64,000 nucleotides of DNA from Acidimicrobiales bacterium (GTDB lineage Bacteria; Actinomycetota; Acidimicrobiia; Acidimicrobiales; JAVJTC01). The notes under the pieces were generated by a model. That model was not told where the DNA came from. It ran no database searches and saw nothing but the letters and a program-made list of their open reading frames with translations. Below, in pieces: positions 52,457 to 61,100 of the stretch. The position numbers and the translations under genes are program-made. Numbering within the stretch: the first letter of the stretch is position 1; every line of letters begins with the position of its first letter. Where the stretch lies: the NCBI GenBank assembly GCA_040219085.1, contig JAVJTC010000029.1, forward strand, positions 1 to 64,000. The letters are read 5' to 3'.

Positions 52457-53685
52457 TACGTGTCTCCCTGCGGCTCGGTGGCCTTTCCGGCCGCGATCAT
52501 CGCATCGATCTCGTCGGTTCCGTAACCGAGCTCCCCGAGGACCTCACGGGTGTGCTGACCCAGCAGCGGCGGCGCGCCGGCAATCCGCCCGGGCGTGTCA
52601 CGCAGGAAGATCACGGGCCCGAGCTGGGGGAACTCACCGGCGACGGGATGGTCGGTGGACTGGATGAGGCCCGACTGCACCACGTGGGGATGGTTCAGGA
52701 TCTCCGAGAAGGTGTGGACCGGACCGAACAGCGCGCCGTGTTCACCGAAGGACTCCTGCCACTGCGCGGTTGTCCGGGTGATGAAGACCTCGTCGAGATG
52801 GGCGCTGAGCTCTGCTCGCCGCTGGACCCTCTGCTGGTTCGTGAGATAGCGCTCGTCGTCGGCGAGCTCCGGCTCACCGACGGCCCGGCAGAACTTCGGC
52901 CACCCCTCCCCGGCGCCCCACACGCCGGCCACGGCGTAGCCGTCGGCGGTCTTGAACGCCTGGTACGGGCAAACCACCGAGTGAGCGGAGCCGTAGCGCT
53001 TCGGGTCCTCGTGGTCGGTCCAGTAGGACGCGAGCCGTGTCGTCAGCGAAGACAGGAGCGCGAAGAGCATCGACACGTCGATCTTCTGACCGCGACCGGT
53101 CCGGTGGCGGGCGAGCAGGCCCAACATGACCGCCTGGGCCTGCACCATGGCGCCGGTGAAGTCGGCCACGGGGACGCCGACGAGGAGCGGCCCGCCGTCG
53201 GGTTCGCCGGTGACCGACATCACCCCTGACATCGCCTGCACAACCGGATCGGTCCCCGGGTACGGGGAGAGTGGACCCTCCCCGAAGGCGGACACGGACA
53301 CGTAGATGAGACCCTCGTTCTCCGCGGAGAGCTCCTCGTAGCCGAAGCCGATCTCGTCGGCCACGCCGGGCTTGTAGTTCTCGACGAGGACATCGCACTC
53401 GCGTGCGAGGCGGCGTACGACGGCCTTGCCCTCATCGCTTCGCAGGTCGAGCGCGAGTGAGCGCTTCCCCCGGTTCCAGATCAGGAAGAGGGCACTCTCC
53501 CCGTTGACGAAGGCCGTTCCGGTGCTGCGGCTCGGCTCACCGCCGGGAAGCGACTCGACCTTGACGACATCTGCGCCGTAGTCGGCCAGGAACATCGTCC
53601 CGTAGGGCCCGGCCATGTGGCGTGTGAGGTCCAGTACGCGGACGCCGTCCAGCGGACCGGCCTGGTCGCCGCCCTCGGAGCTCAT
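52456..53685 (-). CDS. CaiB/BaiF family CoA-transferase (catalytic type)
   Basis: A 409-residue family III CoA-transferase. LDGVRVLDLTRHMAGPYGT, LADYGADVVKVES, NRGKRSLALDLR, DVLVENYKPGV and GVPVADFTGAM are conserved; the Asp in VADFTGA matches the nucleophile of formyl-CoA transferase. It would move CoA from a donor thioester to the substrate acid. The ATG overlaps the amidohydrolase stop (ATGA). A second, divergent family III protein is encoded in the same operon. Confidence 0.92.
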   Translation of the reverse strand: MSSEGGDQAGPLDGVRVLDLTRHMAGPYGTMFLADYGADVVKVESLPGGEPSRSTGTAFVNGESALFLIWNRGKRSLALDLRSDEGKAVVRRLARECDVLVENYKPGVADEIGFGYEELSAENEGLIYVSVSAFGEGPLSPYPGTDPVVQAMSGVMSVTGEPDGGPLLVGVPVADFTGAMVQAQAVMLGLLARHRTGRGQKIDVSMLFALLSSLTTRLASYWTDHEDPKRYGSAHSVVCPYQAFKTADGYAVAGVWGAGEGWPKFCRAVGEPELADDERYLTNQQRVQRRAELSAHLDEVFITRTTAQWQESFGEHGALFGPVHTFSEILNHPHVVQSGLIQSTDHPVAGEFPQLGPVIFLRDTPGRIAGAPPLLGQHTREVLGELGYGTDEIDAMIAAGKATEPQGDT

Positions 53686-54935
53686 GCGATGCGCCGCTCG
53701 CCGCGACCCGGCACGTCCGATGCGAGGGGGCTGAGCGGTTCGGCCGCGAGGCGGTCCTTGTCCGCAGGGTCGATGACGCGGAACTGGGCTGCGATGTTGA
53801 GCGCCTGGATTCGGCGACGCTCGTCGTTTGGCACGCCGGCCATGGAACGGGCGAGCACCTCGCGCGAGTACGGCCAGTCGCTGACGCTGTGCGGGAAGTC
53901 CGACGCCCAGCAGATGTTGTCCACGCCGATCATGTGACGCAGCGCCAGCCCGGCGTGGTCCTCCTGGAACGAGAACGTGAAGTGGTCCCTCACGTACTCG
54001 ATGGGGCGACGCTCGAGGTTGACCTTGGCCCAGAAGCGATGGCGGTCGAAACGGTCCTCCATCTGCTCGAGCCAGTAGGGGAGCCAGCCGATCCCCGTCT
54101 CCGCGAAGTGGAACCGGAGGTTCGGGTGTCGGTCCAGCGGTCCACCCAACATGAGCTGGAGAACGGTGACGATCGGCAGCGTCGGCAGCGGTAGGTCGCA
54201 GGTCAGGAGCCATGCGAAGAGGCCCAGATCTGCGCCGCCACCCATGTCCATCGCCTTCTCCTTGCGGAGACCGGGTAGGGGGTGGGACTTCTGCTTCTCG
54301 TCACCGCCGAAGTTGTGGTGGGCGACGATGCACACGTCGAGGTCGGCCGCGGCCGCCCAGAACGGCTCGTCCGCGTCGGTGAGAACAGGCTTCCCCGACG
54401 GGAACTGGAGCAACATCGCTCCCCGCAGACCCGGCAGCTCCGCGATCCGGTGGAGCTCTGCGACCGCGTCGTCGATACCGGTGAAGGGAATGATGCCGAC
54501 GCCGAGGAGTCGTTCGATGTCATGCGAGCAGAACTCCGACGCCCACGAGTTGTAGGCGGTGGCGATGGCCACCTGGACGTCGCGATGGTCGCCGACCTTC
54601 TTCAGCGCCGTGGCGACGACCGAGGAGAACAGCACCTCGGCGTCGACACCATCGCGGTCCTGTTCGGCGAGACGTTGCTCTGGTCCACCGGCACCGGGCA
54701 GGTCGTCCGCGTAGGACTGCCCCCGCTCGATGAACTCCGTGTACTTCTTGCCGCCCGTGAGCTGGAGCCCGAGCGGTGCCGGCTCGCCGTCGCCGAGTTG
54801 CCAACCGTCGCCGCCGTCGGGCAACGCGACGATGCGCGGGGCGCGGTCGCGCAGATGCGCGGGGATCCGTTCGGCCCAGACCGGTGGCGCCTCGATGTGG
54901 GCGTCGGCGGAGATCACCTCGTAGTTGCGTGTCAT
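53682..54935 (-). CDS. Amidohydrolase family protein (ACMSD/amidohydrolase_2 type)
   Basis: 417 residues of a TIM-barrel metal-dependent hydrolase or decarboxylase. VISADAHIEAPP gives the first metal site, IVAHHNFGG an inner His, and CWASDFPHSVSDWP the catalytic Asp region. RFHFAETGIGWLPYWLEQM is typical of amidohydrolase_2. Members decarboxylate or hydrolyse aromatic acids. ATG 54935 has AAAGGA 7 bases upstream. Confidence 0.88.
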   Translation of the reverse strand: MTRNYEVISADAHIEAPPVWAERIPAHLRDRAPRIVALPDGGDGWQLGDGEPAPLGLQLTGGKKYTEFIERGQSYADDLPGAGGPEQRLAEQDRDGVDAEVLFSSVVATALKKVGDHRDVQVAIATAYNSWASEFCSHDIERLLGVGIIPFTGIDDAVAELHRIAELPGLRGAMLLQFPSGKPVLTDADEPFWAAAADLDVCIVAHHNFGGDEKQKSHPLPGLRKEKAMDMGGGADLGLFAWLLTCDLPLPTLPIVTVLQLMLGGPLDRHPNLRFHFAETGIGWLPYWLEQMEDRFDRHRFWAKVNLERRPIEYVRDHFTFSFQEDHAGLALRHMIGVDNICWASDFPHSVSDWPYSREVLARSMAGVPNDERRRIQALNIAAQFRVIDPADKDRLAAEPLSPLASDVPGRGERRIA

Positions 54936-54978
54936 CGTCGTCCTTTCCGGGGTGAGGTCTTCGGTCGCATCGCTGCGG

Positions 54979-56244
54979 TCATCGTGAGAGGTCTTCGCCG
55001 ATGAGATCGGTGAGCCCGATCTCGGCGAGCAGGTCGTCGTTGTGCTGTCCGACGTCGGGCGGTGGGCCGAGAGGCGCAAGGCCAGGCTCCAACGCGCTGT
55101 CGAGGTCGGGGTCGAGACGCAGTGGCGACGCGGCGACGCGGACCTCGTCGCCGGCCGCGGTGGTCGTCGTGCGCAGAACGTCGTTTGCCGCCGCGTGGTC
55201 GCTCGACATCGCCTCCTCGAGGGTCAGCACCGGAGCGAAGGGGATGTCGGCCGCCAGTAGGGCCTCCCGCCACTCCCCCATCGTCCGCCTACGCATCGCC
55301 GCGGCGATCACGGGCATCTCGTCGTCGAAGCCGAACTCCATGGAGTGGGTCCAGTCGCCGCGGTCCCGCAGCTCGTCGGGCAGCTCGGCGAGATCGCAGA
55401 AGACGTCCCAGAACCGCTTCTCGACGGGGCACACGAGCACGGCCCTTCCATCCTCGGTGGCGTAGACGTTGTAGCGCGATCCCATGTCGCGGTACTCGGT
55501 CCACCCTTCGCCGATGTTGGCGAGGGTGTTGAGGTCCCGCCAGTTCCACCACATCGCCGACTGCCAGATCGAGGTGTGGACGAACTGGGGCCCGCCGCCA
55601 CGGTCCCGGCGCACGACACCGGCGAGGACCCCCATGGCACCGAACATGCCGGCGAGAGTGGTCCCGGCCGAACGCCAGCCCAGCCGGGTGACGGGTTCAC
55701 CCTCGTCCCAGTCGAGCTCCACACGGCCCGCATAGGCGTCCATGTTCTGGCCGTGGGCGCTGTAGTCCGCCCAGGGGCCCCGGAGTCCGTAGCCCGAGAT
55801 GACGCAGTACACGAGCCGGTCGTTTGCCTTCAGCAGCGTCGGGAAGTCGAGACCCCGTTTCGCCGAGTCGCTCGGCCGGTTGCCGACGATCACCGCGTCG
55901 GCCCAGGCGACGGCGGCCTCGACGACGCCGGACCAGTGCGGCGAACGGGTGCTCACCGCGAGGCTGCGTGTCCCGGGGTTGAGCGCGAGGTGCATGTCGC
56001 TGACACCGGCGAGTTTCGGGTCGTTCCCCCGGTTTCCGTCGCCACGCACCGGGTGTTCGATCTTGATCACGTCGGCGCCGGCCTCGACGAGCAGATGGCT
56101 CGCCATCGGGCCCGAGAGGTGGGTGGAGAAGTCGACCACCCGCAGCGGTTCGGGGTTGCCCCCGGCGGGAGGCGTCACGGGTCCGTCACCGTGCCTGCTC
56201 CCCTGTTCCCGCGTCCCGTCACGACGACCCCCGTCCTGCGACAT
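54979..56244 (-). CDS. CaiB/BaiF family CoA-transferase lacking the catalytic Asp
   Basis: A 421-residue family III protein: LRVVDFSTHLSGPMASHLL, AGADVIKIEHP, LNPGTRSLAVS, GYGLRGPWADY. Where the sister protein has GVPVADFTGA this one has GWRSAGTTLAG, with Gly at the Asp position. It may be the non-nucleophilic partner in a heteromer, as in BbsEF or SmtAB (known heteromers), or act differently. It is the first gene of the operon; TACTAT (minus, 56271-56276) is a probable -10 with a leader of 26 bases. Confidence 0.87.
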   Translation of the reverse strand: MSQDGGRRDGTREQGSRHGDGPVTPPAGGNPEPLRVVDFSTHLSGPMASHLLVEAGADVIKIEHPVRGDGNRGNDPKLAGVSDMHLALNPGTRSLAVSTRSPHWSGVVEAAVAWADAVIVGNRPSDSAKRGLDFPTLLKANDRLVYCVISGYGLRGPWADYSAHGQNMDAYAGRVELDWDEGEPVTRLGWRSAGTTLAGMFGAMGVLAGVVRRDRGGGPQFVHTSIWQSAMWWNWRDLNTLANIGEGWTEYRDMGSRYNVYATEDGRAVLVCPVEKRFWDVFCDLAELPDELRDRGDWTHSMEFGFDDEMPVIAAAMRRRTMGEWREALLAADIPFAPVLTLEEAMSSDHAAANDVLRTTTTAAGDEVRVAASPLRLDPDLDSALEPGLAPLGPPPDVGQHNDDLLAEIGLTDLIGEDLSR

Positions 56245-56374
56245 CAGCGCCGCACCAAATGTGTCGGTTCATAGTAATCAATTGAATCAGTGGGGTGCAT
56301 CGCCCGGAGATCCGTCAAGCCCGTGGACGCGCTGCGTAGCCTCTGAACTGACACGACACGCACCGAGGTTCACA
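56245..56374. promoter_or_regulatory. Divergent control region of the catabolic operon and its regulator
   Basis: AT-rich patch 56266-56290 holds TACTAT on the minus strand and the 8-base palindrome TCAATTGA (56278-56285), a likely site for the adjacent FadR-type regulator. TAGCCT at 56337-56342 is a probable -10 for the regulator gene. Confidence 0.45.
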
Positions 56375-57160
56375 ATGGAAGGCACCGCTGACGCCGTGAC
56401 GGGCGACGAGACGACCCCACCGAGCCCGGACCGCCGGCGCCGCCGCACCGAGAAGACGGCGGAATGGGTCGCCCGCGAAATCCTCTCGGACATCGTCGAC
56501 CGCGAGCTCGAACCCGGCTCGAAGCTCGCCCCCCAGGCTGAGATGCTCGAAGACTTCCAGGTCGGCCGTGCGTCCCTGCGCGAAGCCCTGCGGATCCTCG
56601 AGACCCACGGGCTGATCACGATCAAGCCGGGACCGGGTGGCGGGCCCGTCGTCTCCGGTGTGCACGGGGCCGACTTCGGTCGCATGGCGACGGTGTTCCT
56701 GCACGCGAGCGGGGCGACCTTCCGGGAGCTCGTCGCAGCCCGCCTCGTGATCGAACCCCTCATGGCCCGCCAGGCCGCCGAGCGTCAGAGCCGCGACGCC
56801 CCGCCCGAGCTCCATGAGGCGCTCCAACGCAGCCGCGAGGTGTCCGACGACGGGGACCGTGGCTACATCAGCGCCTCCACGTCGTTCCACGATGTCGTGA
56901 CGAGCCATTCGGGCAACCGGGTCCTCGACCTCATCGCACGGGCGCTCAAGGAGATCTACGTCGAACGCATCCGCGAGATCGCGTACGAGCCGAGCGAGAG
57001 AGCGCGGATCCTCGAGGCCCACGAGGCCATCGCCGACGCGATCCTCGCCGGTGACGGCGACACGGCCGAGACGCTGATGCGCGAGCACATGGTCGAGTAC
57101 GTCGAGGTGATCTCGGCGAAGTTCCCCGGCGTGATGGACGAGACCGTGGAGTGGCGCTGA
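56375..57160 (+). CDS. FadR/GntR family transcriptional regulator
   Basis: 261 residues. The winged helix-turn-helix includes LEPGSKLAPQAEML and VGRASLREALRILETHGL, with the wing IKPGPGGGPVV. The C-terminal FCD domain has the helical bundle with FHDVVTSHSGNR and AHEAIADAILAGDGDTAETLMREHM; FCD domains bind organic acids or acyl-CoA and often a metal. It probably controls the divergent eight-gene operon. ATG 56375 has GAGG upstream; a longer open frame back to 55799 is antisense to the CoA-transferase gene. Confidence 0.9.
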   Translation: MEGTADAVTGDETTPPSPDRRRRRTEKTAEWVAREILSDIVDRELEPGSKLAPQAEMLEDFQVGRASLREALRILETHGLITIKPGPGGGPVVSGVHGADFGRMATVFLHASGATFRELVAARLVIEPLMARQAAERQSRDAPPELHEALQRSREVSDDGDRGYISASTSFHDVVTSHSGNRVLDLIARALKEIYVERIREIAYEPSERARILEAHEAIADAILAGDGDTAETLMREHMVEYVEVISAKFPGVMDETVEWR

Positions 57161-57184
57161 GGCAGCGGGCGAGTCGGCACCCGG

Positions 57185-57760
57185 TCAGTCCGGTTCGGGC
57201 ATCCACTCGGGCACGTCGAGGTCACAGACGTCGGGGCGGCGCAGCCCCATCGCCTCGAGAAAGGTGGGCACCGTTCCACCCCACCAGCCGACCACCATCA
57301 CGAGCTCGATGAACGTCTCGAGGCCCCATGTGTCGACGGCCGCCTCGAACGTCTCCGGTGGCAGCGCATGATCCCCGAGCAGTTGCGCTGCGACGACGAC
57401 GGCGAGTCGCTGCTCGTCGGTGAAGAGGTCTCCGTCGAGATCGTCGCGCTCGATCGCGTCGATCTGCTCGTCGCTCAGCCCGACCCGGCGGGCGATCAGA
57501 ACGTGTTCGATCCACTCGTAGGAGTGCGGTCGGTTCCGGCCCATCCACAGGATCACGACCTCGCGAACCTTCTCGGGCAGCGCGCCGTCGTACATCAGGG
57601 TGCTCGACAGCCTGACGAAGGGCCTGAACACAGTCGGCGAGTTCGCAAGGAGGCGCAGAACGGTGAGGTCCTGCCCCGTCGCCTCGAGCTTGGACAGCAC
57701 CTTGGCGACGGGCCCCTCAGTGTCGGCGGAGGTGCGGCGCGGCAGACCTTCGTGGTTCAT
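57185..57760 (-). CDS. Carboxymuconolactone decarboxylase (AhpD-like fold) family protein
   Basis: 191 residues. VREVVILWMGRNRPHSYEWIEHVLIARRVGLSD is the CMD signature region with Glu and His. The CxxC pair of AhpD peroxidases is absent; the only Cys is near the C terminus, so a thiol peroxidase role is unlikely. Family members often sit in catabolic clusters and some act on lactones. AGAGGA precedes the ATG. TAATCT (minus) at 57826-57831 is a probable -10. Confidence 0.85.
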   Translation of the reverse strand: MNHEGLPRRTSADTEGPVAKVLSKLEATGQDLTVLRLLANSPTVFRPFVRLSSTLMYDGALPEKVREVVILWMGRNRPHSYEWIEHVLIARRVGLSDEQIDAIERDDLDGDLFTDEQRLAVVVAAQLLGDHALPPETFEAAVDTWGLETFIELVMVVGWWGGTVPTFLEAMGLRRPDVCDLDVPEWMPEPD

Positions 57761-57827
57761 CAGGGTCCTCTCGACGGTCCGATTCGCCGGATCAGCCGAT
57801 TGGTCCGGGGTCCGGCGGACTGGCAAG

Positions 57828-57839
57828 ATTAGCACCAAT
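57828..57839. promoter_or_regulatory. ATT-N6-AAT motif ATTAGCACCAAT
   Basis: Lies between the divergent CMD and SDR genes and overlaps the probable minus-strand -10 TAATCT. It resembles the sites at 45738 and 61101. Confidence 0.4.
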
Positions 57840-57881
57840 CATTCGCCTGAAATCCCGCCGACGAACCGGTAAACCGCCACC

Positions 57882-58661
57882 ATGAGCGCCTACGACCCTG
57901 CCGAACTCTTCGACCTGACAGGCCGTACGGCGGTGATCACCGGCGGCAGCCGTGGACTGGGCCGGGAGATGGCGATGGCGTTCGCCGGCGCCGGCGCCGA
58001 TGTCGTCATCGCGAGCCGCAAGCTCGAAGCGTGTGAGGCCGCCGCGGCCGAGATCGCCGAAGCTACGGGCCGGCGGGCGCTGGGCGTGGCCTGCCACGTC
58101 GGGCACTGGGACCAGGTCGAAGCACTCGCTGAAACGGCCTACCACGAGTTCGGCTCCGTGGAGATCCTCGTGAACAACGCGGGGATGTCGCCGCTGTACC
58201 CGTCGCTCGACGAGGTGACCGAGGCCCTCTACGACAAGGTCATGGACGTCAACCTCAAGGGGGCGTTCCGGCTGAGCGCGGTGATCGGCTCCCGCATGGC
58301 CGAGGCCGGACGCGGGTCGATCATCAACGTCAGCAGCAGCGCCGCACGACGTCCCACCCACACAGAGACCGTCTACGCCGCGGCGAAGGCGGGTCTCGAG
58401 GCGTTCACGATGGCATTCGCCCACGAGTACGGGCCGGCGGTGCGGGTCAACTGCATCGCCCCGGGTCCGTTCCTCACCGACATCGCCGACGCGTGGGACC
58501 CGTCTTCGATCGACAAGCTCGGCGAGGTGATGGCCATGAGACGGGGCGGCCAACCCGCCGAGATCGTCGGCGCGGCCCTCTACCTCGCCTCGGACGCCTC
58601 CAGCTACACCACCGGTTCGGTGATCGCGGTGGACGGCGGCCCGCCTCAGGCGCTGCTCTAG
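57882..58661 (+). CDS. SDR family oxidoreductase
   Basis: A 259-residue classical SDR: TGGSRGLGREMAMAFAGAG, NNAG, an active Ser in NVSSS, and YAAAKAG. IAPGPFLTDI and TGSVIAVDGG end the fold as in FabG-like enzymes. It is likely a hydroxyacyl-CoA or alcohol dehydrogenase in the neighbouring acyl-CoA pathway. The ATG at 57882 lacks a clear Shine-Dalgarno sequence. Confidence 0.88.
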   Translation: MSAYDPAELFDLTGRTAVITGGSRGLGREMAMAFAGAGADVVIASRKLEACEAAAAEIAEATGRRALGVACHVGHWDQVEALAETAYHEFGSVEILVNNAGMSPLYPSLDEVTEALYDKVMDVNLKGAFRLSAVIGSRMAEAGRGSIINVSSSAARRPTHTETVYAAAKAGLEAFTMAFAHEYGPAVRVNCIAPGPFLTDIADAWDPSSIDKLGEVMAMRRGGQPAEIVGAALYLASDASSYTTGSVIAVDGGPPQALL

Positions 58662-58724
58662 GGTGGCGGCGCCGCACGCTCACCGAATCGCTCACCGACC
58701 GCAGCTGCACAGGGGGAACCAGCG

Positions 58725-60026
58725 ATGACCTGGGGATTCGAAACCGACCCGGAGTTCCAAGCCGAGCTCGACTGGATCGACGACTTCGTCACGAACGAGG
58801 TCGAACCGCTGGACCACGTGATCCCCCATCCCTTCGACCTCGCAGATCCGGTGCGTGCCGAGCTCATCCCGCCGCTCCAGGAGAGGGTCCGGGAACGGAA
58901 ACTGTGGGCCTGCCACCTCGGCCCGGAACTCGGTGGCCAGGGATACGGCCAGGTGAAGCTCGGCCTCATGAACGAGATCCTCGGGCGCTCGGACAACGCT
59001 CCGAGCGTGTTCGGCTGCCAGGCGCCGGACTCGGGTAATGCCGAGATCCTCGCCCACTACGGCACCCCCGAACAGAAGGAGCGGTTCCTCGAACCGCTCC
59101 TGCGAAACGAGATCGTCTCGTGCTACTCGATGACCGAACCCCAGGGCGGCGCCGACCCGAAGGTGTTCCGTTGCACGGCCACCCTCGACGGAGACGAGTG
59201 GGTGATCAACGGCGAGAAGTGGTTCTCCTCCCACGCCCGCTGGGCCGACTTCCTCATCGTCATGGTGGTGACCGACCCCGAGGCCGAGACCTACCGCAAG
59301 ATGTCGATGCTGCTGGTCCCCGTCGACACGCCCGGCGTCGAGATCGTCCGCAACGTGGGACTCGGGATCGAGGACGAGTCACAGGACAACGGTTCGCACG
59401 CCTACATCCGTTACACCAACTGCCGGGTACCCACCGAGAACATGCTCGGCGACCGCGGACAGGGTTTCGTCGTCGCGCAGACCCGCCTCGGTGGAGGACG
59501 GATCCACCACGCGATGCGCACGGTCGGGCGCTGCGGTCGGCTGCTCGACCAGATGGCCGAGCGTGCCCTGTCACGGACCACCCAGGGTGAACTCCTCGGC
59601 CGCAAGCAGATGGTCCAGGACATGGTGGCCGAGTCCTGGATCCAACTCGAGACCTTCAAGCTCCTCGTGCTGCAGACCGCATGGCGGATCGACAAGTACC
59701 ACGACTACCAGCGCGTCCGCGCCGACATCTCCGCAGTCAAGGCGCTGATGCCGAAGGTGTACCTCGACATCGCCTCACGGGCGCTCCAGATCCACGGGTC
59801 CCTCGGCCTCTCGTGGGAGATGGGCTTCTCGCGCGAGGTGATGGAGTCCTTCGCCATGGGCCTCGCCGACGGCCCGACCGAGGTCCACAAGACGACCGTC
59901 GCGCGCCAACTGCTCAAGAGCTACGACGGCGGCGACGAGATCTTCCCGTCGACCCACATCCCGAAGCTTCGGGCCGCGGCGCGTGAGAAGTACCGCGATG
60001 TCCTGGAGCGCCACGGTCGCCTCTGA
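58725..60026 (+). CDS. Acyl-CoA dehydrogenase, ACAD10/11-like
   Basis: A 433-residue ACAD. ELGGQGYGQVKLGLMNEILGRS, CYSMTEPQGGADPK, WVINGEKWFSSHARWADF, LQIHGSLGLSWEMGFS and DGPTEVHKTTVARQLLK are seen; GPTEVH is typical of the ACAD10/11 branch and of LvaC-like enzymes. It would act on acyl-CoA, possibly eliminating phosphate from 4-phosphoacyl-CoA if paired with the convergent kinase gene (inference). AGGGGG lies about 9 bases before the ATG. Confidence 0.9.
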   Translation: MTWGFETDPEFQAELDWIDDFVTNEVEPLDHVIPHPFDLADPVRAELIPPLQERVRERKLWACHLGPELGGQGYGQVKLGLMNEILGRSDNAPSVFGCQAPDSGNAEILAHYGTPEQKERFLEPLLRNEIVSCYSMTEPQGGADPKVFRCTATLDGDEWVINGEKWFSSHARWADFLIVMVVTDPEAETYRKMSMLLVPVDTPGVEIVRNVGLGIEDESQDNGSHAYIRYTNCRVPTENMLGDRGQGFVVAQTRLGGGRIHHAMRTVGRCGRLLDQMAERALSRTTQGELLGRKQMVQDMVAESWIQLETFKLLVLQTAWRIDKYHDYQRVRADISAVKALMPKVYLDIASRALQIHGSLGLSWEMGFSREVMESFAMGLADGPTEVHKTTVARQLLKSYDGGDEIFPSTHIPKLRAAAREKYRDVLERHGRL

Positions 60027-60043
60027 CCGGCGGGCGCAACGCC

Positions 60044-61042
60044 TCAGTCGAGGAGTTCGATGCCCCGTTCGGCCAGGGCGAGGATCGCCGGCACCAGCGT
60101 CTCCTGGTAGGGGTCGTGGTGTCGCCCCTCGCGGTGGCGCCGGAGGTTGTGGCCCATGATGGCCGCCATCTTGAACCGGCCGAACGCCTGGAACCAGACC
60201 CAGTCACGCACCGGGCCACCCGACGCGGCCTCATAGGCAGCGACCACCTCGTCGGCGCTCGGCATGCCAGGGGCGTCGTAACTCGCGCCGGGGAGATCGC
60301 CCTGCTCGGTGAATACGCAGAACCATGCGAGATCCCCACGCGGGTCACCGATGGACCAGATCTCCCAGTCGATGATGGCTGTCGGGGTGACCCCGTCGAT
60401 GAGGATGTTGCCAAGGCGGTAGTCGCCGTGCACGACCGACGGTTCGACGTCGTCGGGGACCTCAGCTCGCAGACGGGCGAGCAGTTCAGGTCCCCGGGGA
60501 CGCAGTTCGGGGGGAACCGCATGCATCGTCTTCTCCCACTTCTGCATCTCCTCGACGATCGACACGACCGGTTCGTCATCGAGGCCGATCTGACCGGGGA
60601 CTGCGCCGTGCAGGGCCGCCATCAACTCGACCGCGGCGAACGTCCGGGCCCGCGTGACTGCCGGGTCCAGGGCGTTCGCGCTGAGCACGGGTTCGGTGGC
60701 TTCACCGGTGGCGAAGGACATGGCGAACAGCGGTGGCGGATCGTCGTCAGTGAAGTACACGTCAGGCACGGCCACACCCTCGACGGTCCCGAGACCCTGA
60801 AGGAGGCGGGCCTGGCGCATGACGTCGTGGCGACCGACCGGGGTTCGCCCCGGCGGGGCGACCTTCATGACGATCTCGCGCCGCTCCCCCGCCCCGTGGA
60901 GCGTGCCTGCGAGAGTGAGCCCCGAGTGGCCGCCCATCATCATGTGAACGCCGTCGACGCTCGCGCCCGGCCAGACTTCGGCGGCGGCCGCCGTCGCCCG
61001 CCGCGCGACGTCGTCGAGATCCAGTGCCGGCCGCTCCCCCAT
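60044..61042 (-). CDS. APH-type phosphotransferase (ACAD10/11 kinase-like)
   Basis: A 332-residue aminoglycoside phosphotransferase fold. The nucleotide loop GGHSGLT, VHGDYRLGNIL (catalytic Asp and Asn) and IIDWEIWSIGDPRGDLAW (metal-binding Asp) are present. The IGDPRGDLAWFC wording is typical of the kinase domain fused to ACAD in ACAD10/11 and of LvaA, which phosphorylates 4-hydroxyacyl-CoA (known). It converges on the ACAD gene, 17 bases apart. AAAGGGG precedes the ATG by 10 bases. Confidence 0.85.
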   Translation of the reverse strand: MGERPALDLDDVARRATAAAAEVWPGASVDGVHMMMGGHSGLTLAGTLHGAGERREIVMKVAPPGRTPVGRHDVMRQARLLQGLGTVEGVAVPDVYFTDDDPPPLFAMSFATGEATEPVLSANALDPAVTRARTFAAVELMAALHGAVPGQIGLDDEPVVSIVEEMQKWEKTMHAVPPELRPRGPELLARLRAEVPDDVEPSVVHGDYRLGNILIDGVTPTAIIDWEIWSIGDPRGDLAWFCVFTEQGDLPGASYDAPGMPSADEVVAAYEAASGGPVRDWVWFQAFGRFKMAAIMGHNLRRHREGRHHDPYQETLVPAILALAERGIELLD

Positions 61043-61100
61043 CGCCCGATGCCCCTTTCGCCGCGTCCTGCGGAAAACCTAGCCCACTCGCCTTGGCAGA

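Noticed and set aside
53686-54213. N-terminal extension of the second CoA-transferase frame
   Set aside because: It is Arg/Pro-rich shadow of the amidohydrolase gene; the ATG at 53685 overlaps the upstream stop as other operon genes do.
55799-56374. N-terminal extension of the FadR regulator frame
   Set aside because: It overlaps the CoA-transferase gene antisense and lacks family similarity; ATG 56375 begins just before the usual winged helix.
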